The translations under genes were made by a program, and so were the position numbers. Shown here piece after piece: positions 1 to 5,644 of a stretch of DNA of 8,822 bases. The notes beneath the pieces are model-generated. The model was not told where the DNA came from. It did not search any database and saw only the letters and a list, made by a program, of their open reading frames with translations. Numbering within the stretch: position 1 is the stretch's first letter; each line of letters starts with the position of its first letter. This DNA comes from JBDTMC01 sp039934475 (lineage in GTDB: Bacteria; Acidobacteriota; Terriglobia; Bryobacterales; Bryobacteraceae): positions 1-8,822 of the forward strand of contig JBDTMC010000330.1 of assembly GCA_039934475.1 (NCBI GenBank), in the 5' to 3' direction.

Positions 1-1207
1 CGGGGTCGGCTTCAATCGCCGCCCGGAAGTCCCCCTCGCTCTCCCAGGACTTCATCGCATGGAACTGCACCGTTTTGTACGCTTTCTCCCGAAGCATCCC
101 CGACGCTGCCAGGTCCAGCAGCAACTGCCCGGAGAAGATCAGCCCCCTGGTGGCCTCCAGGTTCCGCCTCATCCGGTCCGCGTTCACCACCATGCCGCTC
201 ACCAGCCAGTGCGTCTTCGCCAATAGGTAGTCCAGCAGGATGGTCGAATCCGGCAGAATCACCCTCTCCACCGACGAATGCGAGATGTCCCGCTCATGCC
301 ACAGCGCAATGTTCTCAAACGCCGCCTGTACGTTCGACCGGATCACCCGCGCCAGCCCGCAGATCTGCTCGCAAGTCACCGGATTCCGCTTATGAGGCAT
401 CGCCGAACTGCCCTTCTGGCCGGCCGAGAACGGCTCCTCCGCCTCCCGCACTTCGGTCCGTTGCAGGTGCCGCACTTCTAAAGCGATCTTCTCGCAAAGG
501 GCCGCCGCCAGCGCCAAAGTCGAGATGTAGTTGGCGTGCAGATCCCGCGACAGCACTTGCGAACTCACCGGCGCGGCATGAAGGTCCAGCTTCTCGCAGA
601 TCTTCTCTTCCACCTCCGGCCCGATGTGCGCAAACGTCCCCACCGCGCCCGATACCTTGCCCACACGCAGTTCATCCGCCGCCGCCCGCAGACGCCCGCC
701 GTTGCGCCACGCCTCGTCGTACCACAAGGCGAACTTCAACCCGAACGTGATCGGCTCCGCATGAATCCCGTGCGTGCGGCCCACCTGCACCGTCTTCCGG
801 TGCTCCATTGCCTTTTCTTTCAAGGCCGCCGACAGCCGGTCCATGCCCTCGATCAACAAAGCCGAAGCCTGCTTGATCTGCAGTGCCTGTGCCGTATCGA
901 CAACATCGTTCGAAGTCAGCCCGTAGTGCAGCCAGCGCGATGCCGGAGCCTGTCCAGCCGCAGCCATCGTCTCCGCCACCGCAGTGGTGAACGCGATCAC
1001 GTCGTGCTTCACTTCGCTCTCGATCTCGCCGATCCGTTCCAGTTGGAAATCGGCATGTTGCCGTAGCGCCGCCGCCGCTTCCACCGGCACTTTGCCCAGC
1101 TCCGCCAGCGCCTCGGAAGCCGCCAGCTCCACCGCCAGCCATTGCCGGTACTTGTTCTCTTCACTCCAGATACGGCCCATTTCCGGCCGCGTATATCGAC
1201 TGATCAC
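1..1207 (-). CDS. purB: Adenylosuccinate lyase, C-terminus cut off by window edge
   Basis: PurB catalyses two steps of purine synthesis: SAICAR to AICAR plus fumarate, and adenylosuccinate to AMP plus fumarate, in the cytoplasm as a homotetramer. The start is a GTG (1207-1205) reading MISRYTRPEMGRIW, the usual N-terminus of the Bacillus-type enzyme. Visible family landmarks are KHDVIAF with His68, TSNDVVDTA, GRTHGIHAEP with His146 (general acid region), and the superfamily signature GSSAMPHKRNP at residues 266-276, whose serines lie on the mobile catalytic loop. About 402 residues are present and the frame is still open at position 2; the family is usually about 430, so roughly 30 residues lie outside the window. 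The GTG overlaps the TGA of the upstream nuclease gene (GTGA), with an AGG about ten bases upstream, so translation is probably coupled. Identity is near certain; nothing looks damaged. Confidence 0.97.
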   Translation of the reverse strand, partial: MISRYTRPEMGRIWSEENKYRQWLAVELAASEALAELGKVPVEAAAALRQHADFQLERIGEIESEVKHDVIAFTTAVAETMAAAGQAPASRWLHYGLTSNDVVDTAQALQIKQASALLIEGMDRLSAALKEKAMEHRKTVQVGRTHGIHAEPITFGLKFALWYDEAWRNGGRLRAAADELRVGKVSGAVGTFAHIGPEVEEKICEKLDLHAAPVSSQVLSRDLHANYISTLALAAALCEKIALEVRHLQRTEVREAEEPFSAGQKGSSAMPHKRNPVTCEQICGLARVIRSNVQAAFENIALWHERDISHSSVERVILPDSTILLDYLLAKTHWLVSGMVVNADRMRRNLEATRGLIFSGQLLLDLAASGMLREKAYKTVQFHAMKSWESEGDFRAAIEADP

Positions 1208-1974
1208 AGTTCAAAAACCTCGGATTGCCGGCGTGGCTCCACCACCACCAGCCTAGTCTTCAAGCCTCGATGATCCAGTGCCTGGCTCGCCACCAGACGC
1301 ACAATCTCGGGATGGTTATTTTGCTCGCTCAAATGCCCCAGAACAAGGATGCCGGTGGTCGAATCCAAAGACTCGGCAATAAACTCGCACGCCAAATCAT
1401 TCGACAGGTGCCCGCGCCGCCCCATCACCCTCTGCTTCACGCTCCACGGGTAAGGGCCCACTTTCAGCATCTCAATATCGTGGTTCGATTCCAAAACCAC
1501 GAACTCGCTCCCGCGCAGGTGCCAGCGGATCGAATCCGGCATGTACCCCAAATCCGTGGCCACGCCGATCTTTACGCCGCCTGTCCGCAGTGTGTACCCC
1601 ACCGGGTCGATCGCATCATGCGGAATCGTGAAGCTCTCCACAATGATGTCGCCGATGGTGAACCCCGTGCCGGCCTGAAATTGCCTCACGTCCGGTTGGC
1701 AATCCTCCCACCCAATGGTTGGCGCCGTAATGCTGGTGATGTAGACCGGCACGCGCCCTTTGCGTGCCAATGGAAGCAGGCCGCAGACATGATCGGTGTG
1801 CTCATGAGTCACTAGGATCGCATCGAGCCGTTCCGGTTCCTCACCAATCGCCCGCAGGCGAGCGAACGTTTCCTTGCGTGAAAGCCCGGCATCAATGAGG
1901 ACGCGCGTCTGGCTTGTGCCCACGAAGGTACAATTCCCGGAGCTGCTGCTCGCCAGTACGCAAACTTTAACGAT
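1204..1974 (-). CDS. walJ: YycJ/WalJ-type metallo-beta-lactamase-fold hydrolase
   Basis: The protein belongs to the metallo-beta-lactamase superfamily, YycJ/WalJ branch, whose Bacillus member is a DNA exonuclease. About 256 residues, close to the usual 260. With position 1974 as codon 1, the N-terminus reads VKVCVLASSSSGNCTF, matching the family opening (VLASGSSGN). The metal motif THEHTDH is at residues 56-62, followed by ESNHD, GHLSN and LGHLSEQNNHPE, all typical of this branch. No ATG, GTG or TTG sits where the family starts. A strong AGGGGGAGG (1989-1981) is six bases before ATC (1974-1972), so I place the start there. The standard in-frame alternatives GTG 2004 and ATG 2013 add 10-13 unconserved residues and lack a good ribosome site. 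It heads a two-gene unit with purB. Function is confident; the start is uncertain. Confidence 0.92.
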   Translation of the reverse strand: MVKVCVLASSSSGNCTFVGTSQTRVLIDAGLSRKETFARLRAIGEEPERLDAILVTHEHTDHVCGLLPLARKGRVPVYITSITAPTIGWEDCQPDVRQFQAGTGFTIGDIIVESFTIPHDAIDPVGYTLRTGGVKIGVATDLGYMPDSIRWHLRGSEFVVLESNHDIEMLKVGPYPWSVKQRVMGRRGHLSNDLACEFIAESLDSTTGILVLGHLSEQNNHPEIVRLVASQALDHRGLKTRLVVVEPRRQSEVFEL

Positions 1975-1980
1975 CCCGAA

Positions 1981-1989
1981 CCTCCCCCT
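1981..1989 (-). promoter_or_regulatory. Strong Shine-Dalgarno site deciding the walJ start
   Basis: Read on the minus strand this is AGGGGGAGG, close to a full anti-16S match. It lies six bases before ATC (1974) and nine before GTT (1971), neither a standard start codon. It lies inside the reading frame if the upstream GTG 2004 or ATG 2013 is used, which argues that translation starts downstream of it. Confidence 0.6.
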
Positions 1990-1991
1990 AC

Positions 1992-1997
1992 ATGATA
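1992..1997 (-). promoter_or_regulatory. Possible -10 box for walJ-purB
   Basis: TATCAT on the minus strand, 17 bases before the proposed walJ start and just upstream of its ribosome site. No convincing -35 box is visible. It overlaps by two bases the plus-strand TATCCT assigned to the transporter gene. Weak evidence from position and sequence only. Confidence 0.25.
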
Positions 1998-2001
1998 TCC
2001 T
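1996..2001 (+). promoter_or_regulatory. Possible -10 box for the TauE/SafE gene
   Basis: TATCCT ends ten bases before the transporter ATG at 2012, giving a leader of only a few bases. No -35 box and no good Shine-Dalgarno site are visible. The same hexamer occurs in the other divergent spacer at 3914-3919. Confidence 0.3.
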
Positions 2002-2011
2002 CACGAGTTCC

Positions 2012-2740
2012 ATGCCACATCTTTCGGCTGCCCACTGGGCGCTCGGCATCCTCTGTGCCATCCTTGTGGGTAAGGCCAAAACCGGTCTTCCGGGCCTCGG
2101 CATTTTGGTAGTACCGCTCATGGTGCTCACGGTCGGCGACGCCCGTCTCTCCGCCGGTTGGCTGCTCCCGATGCTCTGTACGGCTGACATCGTTGCCGTC
2201 ATCATGTGGCGCCGCCATGCCGCCGCTAACCGCCTCTTCTCCCTTGCACCCTGGGTTCTTGTGGGCATGGCGACCGGCGCAGTATCGCTCTCCCTCAATG
2301 AGGCAATCCTGCGCAAAATGATCGGAGTCATCGTCCTGGTGATGCTGGCTGCGTACCTCTGGAGACGCTACCGTTCGGCGGAGATTCCGGACTCGGGCAC
2401 CGCCTGGCCCTACGGCGTCATCGCCGGTTTCGCAACCACGGTCGCCAACGCCGCCGGACCCGTGATGAGCCTCTATCTCTTGCGCAAGAAGCTGACTAAG
2501 GAAGAGTTCGTCGCCATGGGCGCGTGGTTCTTCTTCGCCATTAATCTAACGAAAGTGCCGATCTACCTCTACCACCACATGATCGACAAGACGTCGTTGA
2601 CCTTCGATGCCATGATGATTCCCGCCGTGCTGACAGGCGCCTTCGCCGGCCGCTGGCTGGTGGACCGCATTTCCCATCGTGTCTTCGAATTCCTCGTCAT
2701 CCTATTGACCGCCCTCTCTACGCTGCTGCTCTTCCGCTAA
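2012..2740 (+). CDS. TauE/SafE (TSUP) family membrane transporter
   Basis: A 242-residue, strongly hydrophobic protein of the TauE/SafE family, polytopic inner-membrane permeases that typically export sulfite, sulfoacetate or other small sulfur or organic anions; the substrate here cannot be told. I count about seven or eight membrane segments between residues 8 and 241. The family's internal duplication shows as a glycine-rich KTGLPG at residues 23-28 in the first half and TVANAAGP at 143-150 in the second. Length is normal for the family (about 250). The frame is open upstream to 1874, but that stretch is antisense to walJ and not hydrophobic; ATG 2012 fits the family start. It diverges from walJ across a very short spacer and has no sulfur-metabolism neighbours. 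Family confident, substrate unknown. Confidence 0.9.
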   Translation: MPHLSAAHWALGILCAILVGKAKTGLPGLGILVVPLMVLTVGDARLSAGWLLPMLCTADIVAVIMWRRHAAANRLFSLAPWVLVGMATGAVSLSLNEAILRKMIGVIVLVMLAAYLWRRYRSAEIPDSGTAWPYGVIAGFATTVANAAGPVMSLYLLRKKLTKEEFVAMGAWFFFAINLTKVPIYLYHHMIDKTSLTFDAMMIPAVLTGAFAGRWLVDRISHRVFEFLVILLTALSTLLLFR

Positions 2741-2749
2741 AGTAGTGGC

Positions 2750-2980
2750 ATGTTGCCGCTGGCGCTCTTACTCTTGACCGGGGTTCTCGATGGCCCGTGT
2801 GTCAGTCCTGAGGGCGTTCAGACGCTTGCCGAGACTCTAGTCGCCCAACGACGCATGGACGTCAACGCCGCCGCAATTCCCTGACGGGCGGAGCGCGCCG
2901 TGTGGTGGGTGAAGATCAAAACCAGGCATGGAGGAAAGGGATGGACGAAAGAAACGAAGCACTTCAAAGGCATGGATTGA
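2750..2980 (+). pseudogene. Decayed small secreted SH3-like protein with in-frame TGA
   Basis: An ATG at 2750 opens a frame reading MLPLALLLLTGVLDGPC, a signal-peptide-like start, and continues to a TGA at 2882-2884 after 44 residues. Reading on in the same frame gives RAERAVWWVKIKT, then GKGWTKETKHFKGMD and a TGA at 2978-2980. The WWVKIKT-GKGWT pattern resembles the second half of a bacterial SH3-like domain (W-x-V-x-x-x-G-x-x-G-W); the first half is missing. The two parts sharing one frame argues for one original gene of about 76 codons or more, broken by a nonsense change (CGA to TGA would be a single transition), perhaps with an internal deletion. Its last TGA overlaps the ATG of the DinB gene (TGATG), as in coupled operon genes. 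I do not know the exact family. Alternatives are a genuine 44-residue small protein, or a sequencing error. Confidence 0.45.
2930..2934 (+). promoter_or_regulatory. Shine-Dalgarno site for the alternative DinB start
   Basis: GGAGG lies six bases before ATG 2941, which is in frame with the DinB gene. It supports a longer DinB protein with 13 extra residues. The competing start at ATG 2980 has a weaker AAGG (2967-2970) nine bases upstream. Confidence 0.4.
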
Positions 2981-3504
2981 TGCGCCTACCCGAACCGTGG
3001 CTGCGCGGGCCTCTCGACGGCGTCTCGCCCTTCTTCGCACCGCTGCTTCGCTCTTTCGAAATGGCGCGCGAAGATCTGGCTCAACACACCGCAGGCCTCA
3101 CCACGGAACAACTCTGGGAGCGACCCGCGGGAGCCGCGCCCGTGGGCTTCCATATCCGCCACATCGGCGGCAGCGTCGAACGCCTCATCGTCTACCTGCG
3201 AGGCCGACAGTTGGACGATCGTCAGATGAAGGAACTCCGCGCCGAGATGGAACCAGGAGCTACCCGCGAACAACTGCTGGCCGAACTGGATCGCACGCTT
3301 TCCAATGCCGAAGCTGTCGTTCTCGCCCTGCCTCTTGAAACGCTCACCGAACCACGCGGAGTCGGCCGTAAAGAACTGCCCACTACTGTCATCGGACTCA
3401 TCATTCACATCGCCGAACATACCCAACGCCACACCGGCCAGGCTGTTACGACGGCGCGCCTGGTGCGAGCTCAATCAACTCCGCCTGCAGACCCTCAGGA
3501 GTAA
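2980..3504 (+). CDS. DinB/YfiT-like four-helix-bundle metal-binding protein
   Basis: A 174-residue protein of the DinB superfamily: four-helix bundles that bind a divalent metal through three histidines. Many are thiol-dependent S-transferases or stress-linked enzymes; the substrate here is unknown. The likely ligands are His61 in GFHIRHIGGS and His147 and His151 in HIAEHTQRHTGQ, the usual H...HxxxH spacing. I chose ATG 2980 because the protein then begins MRLPEPWLRG, which I recall as the usual beginning of this branch, and because ATG overlaps the stop of the preceding decayed frame (TGATG). ATG 2941 has a better Shine-Dalgarno site and would add 13 residues that overlap the decayed frame, so it stays possible. 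The last 59 bases overlap the 3' end of the convergent phosphoesterase gene. Family confident, function not. Confidence 0.88.
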   Translation: MRLPEPWLRGPLDGVSPFFAPLLRSFEMAREDLAQHTAGLTTEQLWERPAGAAPVGFHIRHIGGSVERLIVYLRGRQLDDRQMKELRAEMEPGATREQLLAELDRTLSNAEAVVLALPLETLTEPRGVGRKELPTTVIGLIIHIAEHTQRHTGQAVTTARLVRAQSTPPADPQE

Positions 3505-3904
3505 CCGTCAGCCGCGCCAGGCTGATCGGCAAGTTAAATCGCCGCGGCCCCGCGCTGCCAGGGTTCACATACAACACGCCGTCCACTTCTTTCACCACCG
3601 GCTTGTGCGTATGACCGAAGATGACTGCGGCCGCATCCTCATCGGGGTCCAGGTCGTCAAGGTCGTGGATGACGTGGATCCGGTGCCCGCCTACTTCTAC
3701 CGTCTCCCGTACCGGCAGCATCCCGCAGGGTCCGCTATCCACATTGCCGCGTACCGCCGTCACCGGTGCGATGCTGCGTAGTGCCGCGACAATTTCAATT
3801 CGCCCTACATCGCCGGCATGGATGATCCGGTCCACGCCCCGTAGCTGTTCCACCGCTTCCGGCCGCAGCAGGCCGTGAGTATCGGAAATCAAGCCGACCA
3901 CCAT
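3446..3904 (-). CDS. YfcE/MJ0936-type metallophosphoesterase
   Basis: A 152-residue calcineurin-like phosphoesterase of the small YfcE/MJ0936 class; members are cytoplasmic phosphodiesterases active on model substrates, with unclear physiological targets. The metal-binding motifs appear in order: SDTHG (residues 7-11, Asp8 and His10), HAGDVG (Asp32), GNVD (Asn54), a His at 80 in VIHDL, and GHTHKP (His98 and His100), followed by NPGSAGPRRF. All expected ligands are present. I start at ATG 3904, which gives MVVGLISDTHG as in relatives; ATG 3910 would add two residues, and the open frame extends back to 3967 inside the divergent gene. No Shine-Dalgarno site precedes either ATG. The gene ends inside the convergent DinB gene. 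It is not the ligase-associated PdeM type. Confidence 0.92.
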   Translation of the reverse strand: MVVGLISDTHGLLRPEAVEQLRGVDRIIHAGDVGRIEIVAALRSIAPVTAVRGNVDSGPCGMLPVRETVEVGGHRIHVIHDLDDLDPDEDAAAVIFGHTHKPVVKEVDGVLYVNPGSAGPRRFNLPISLARLTVTPEGLQAELIELAPGAPS

Positions 3905-3911
3905 TGGCATT

Positions 3912-3917
3912 AGTATC
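3912..3917 (-). promoter_or_regulatory. Possible -10 box for the phosphoesterase gene
   Basis: Minus-strand GATACT ends seven bases before ATG 3904, so the transcript would start at or next to the start codon. TAGGAT (3920-3915) is another reading, with a ten-base gap. It overlaps the plus-strand box at 3914-3919. No -35 box is visible. Confidence 0.35.
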
Positions 3918-3919
3918 CT
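3914..3919 (+). promoter_or_regulatory. Possible -10 box for the DUF885 gene
   Basis: TATCCT ends seven bases before ATG 3927; there is no Shine-Dalgarno site, consistent with a leaderless transcript. TAGTAT (3911-3916) is an alternative with a ten-base gap. No -35 box is visible. Confidence 0.4.
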
Positions 3920-3926
3920 ATGGATC

Positions 3927-5636
3927 ATGCGCCTCGCTGTCTGCCTGATTCTTGGCACGTCTCTCATTGCCGCCGAACGAAATCCGAACTATTCGTACCA
4001 AGTCCCCTCTGACCTCTCGCAGTCCCTCGAATCGTGGATCACGCGCTACACCTCGGACGGCGAGGATCTACGGCGTTTTTACAATACCCCGTGGTCCACT
4101 GCCGGCCGAGCCGCATTCCGCTCTTACTACACCGCCTGGCAGACCGCACTCAACAATCTCGACTTCAACACGCTTCCTCAGGATGGCAAGGTGGACTACC
4201 TGCTTTTCCGCAATCGCCTCGCCTCCGAAGTACGCCGCCTGGATCAGGAAGAACGCCGTGCCGCCGAGATAGCTCCCTTGGTCCCGTTTCTGACCGATAT
4301 CACCGGGCTTGCCGAGGCGCGCCAAAGGGTCGATACAATCGATCCGGCGCGCACCGCCGCTCTTCTCGGCCGCCTCACTAAACAAATTAAGGACCTCACC
4401 GCGAAGCCGCCCACCGGGGTCACGAAGAAGACTGCGGCCAACCGTGCCGCCAAGGTTATCGGCCAGCTTCGCACCACCCTGCGCGAGTGGAACGCCTTCT
4501 ACACCGGCTACGATCCCGTCTTCACGTGGTGGATGGCAGAGCCCTACAAGGCCTTGGATAGCGCCCTGGAGCAATACGCGACTACAGTGCGTGAACAACT
4601 CGCTGGTTTGAAGAAGGACGACAAAACCACAATCCTCGGCGACCCCATCGGCAGGGAAGCCCTCCTCTCCGATCTCGCCTCAGAACTGATTCCCTACACA
4701 CCGGAAGAATTGATCGACATCGCGAACCGCGAGTTCGCCTGGTGCACCACCGAAATGAAGAAGGCATCTGCTGAGCTCGGTTACGGCGACGATTGGCGCA
4801 AGGCTCTGGAACACGTGAAGACGCTCCACGTTGAACCCGGCAAGCAAACCACGCTAGTCCGCGACCTCGCACTGGAAGCCATCGACTACGTGGAGAGCAA
4901 CAACCTGGTAACCGTCCCGCCGCTTGCCAAAGCTACCTGGAACATGGAGATGATGACTCCGGAGCAGCAGAAGTTCAATCCGTTCTTCCTTGGCGGGCCG
5001 ACCATCATCGTCTCCTACCCCACCAACACCATGACGCAGGAAGAGAAGCAGATGGCTCTGCGCGGCAACAACATTCATTTCTCCCGCGCCACTGTGTACC
5101 ACGAACTCATCCCCGGCCATAACCTCGAGTTCTTCATGATGTCCCGCTATCGTCCGTATCGCCAGGCGTTCGACACGCCCTTCTGGATGGAAGGCTGGGC
5201 CCTGTATTGGGAGATGTTGTTCTGGGATCGCGGCTTCGCGCGCGGTCCGGAAGACCGCATTGGCATGCTCTTCTGGCGTATGCACCGCTGTGCCCGCATC
5301 ATCTTCTCGCTCAGCTTCCATCTGGAAAAGATGACCGCCCAGGAGTGTGTGCAGTTCCTCATTGAACGCGGCGGCCAGGAGCCCGACAATGCGTCAGCCG
5401 AAGTCCGCCGCAGCTTTGAAGGCGACTACGGACCGCTGTACCAGATCGCCTATATGGTCGGCGCACTGCAATTTCGCGCACTGAGCAAAGAGGTGACTTT
5501 AGCGCCGCGAGAGTTCCACGACACTGTCCTCCACTTGGGGCCAATTCCCGTGGATATGATCCGCGCGACGCTGCTGAATCTGCCGTTAACACCCAACTAC
5601 AAAACCGCGTGGCGTTTCTATCCGGGTCTGCGATAA
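3927..5636 (+). CDS. DUF885-family secreted metallopeptidase
   Basis: A 569-residue member of the DUF885 family, predicted zinc peptidases (gluzincin type) usually about 550-620 residues long. The N-terminus MRLAVCLILGTSLIAAE looks like a Sec signal peptide with cleavage near residue 16, so the protein is probably periplasmic or outside the cell. The zinc motif HELIPGH is at residues 392-398 (His392, catalytic Glu393, His398), and the probable third ligand Glu422 opens EGWALYWE, as expected for the family. The middle is mainly helical and charged. ATG 3927 gives the signal peptide directly and has no Shine-Dalgarno site, only a possible -10 box seven bases away. The M20-type gene begins eight bases after the stop, so the two probably act together on peptides in the cell envelope. 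The substrate is not known. Confidence 0.93.
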   Translation: MRLAVCLILGTSLIAAERNPNYSYQVPSDLSQSLESWITRYTSDGEDLRRFYNTPWSTAGRAAFRSYYTAWQTALNNLDFNTLPQDGKVDYLLFRNRLASEVRRLDQEERRAAEIAPLVPFLTDITGLAEARQRVDTIDPARTAALLGRLTKQIKDLTAKPPTGVTKKTAANRAAKVIGQLRTTLREWNAFYTGYDPVFTWWMAEPYKALDSALEQYATTVREQLAGLKKDDKTTILGDPIGREALLSDLASELIPYTPEELIDIANREFAWCTTEMKKASAELGYGDDWRKALEHVKTLHVEPGKQTTLVRDLALEAIDYVESNNLVTVPPLAKATWNMEMMTPEQQKFNPFFLGGPTIIVSYPTNTMTQEEKQMALRGNNIHFSRATVYHELIPGHNLEFFMMSRYRPYRQAFDTPFWMEGWALYWEMLFWDRGFARGPEDRIGMLFWRMHRCARIIFSLSFHLEKMTAQECVQFLIERGGQEPDNASAEVRRSFEGDYGPLYQIAYMVGALQFRALSKEVTLAPREFHDTVLHLGPIPVDMIRATLLNLPLTPNYKTAWRFYPGLR

Positions 5637-5637
5637 T
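5632..5637 (+). promoter_or_regulatory. Possible -10 box for the M20-type gene
   Basis: GATAAT spans the DUF885 stop codon (TAA 5634-5636) and ends seven bases before ATG 5645. There is no Shine-Dalgarno site in the gap. The downstream gene might therefore also have its own leaderless transcript. The overlap with a stop codon makes chance likely. Confidence 0.25.
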
Positions 5638-5644
5638 CGTGCCC

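Noticed and set aside
536..1142. Long open frames opposite and across purB (536-1066 plus, 672-1142 minus)
   Set aside because: They are rich in Arg, Pro, Gly and Ala from GC-rich shadow frames, while purB in this stretch shows catalytic motifs.
1874..2011. Extended transporter start at 1874
   Set aside because: It is antisense to the conserved walJ N-terminus, and the added residues are not membrane-like; ATG 2012 leads straight into the first membrane segment.
1975..2331. Long N-terminal extension of walJ up to an upstream start at 2331
   Set aside because: That stretch is antisense to the transporter's hydrophobic coding sequence and has no family similarity; the conserved N-terminus begins near 1974.
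2882..2900. TGA 2882 as a selenocysteine codon, because a GGCG...CGCC hairpin follows it
   Set aside because: The stem begins only two bases after the TGA, closer than a bacterial SECIS element usually allows. It is short, and the surrounding protein is not a known selenoprotein type. A nonsense mutation is simpler.
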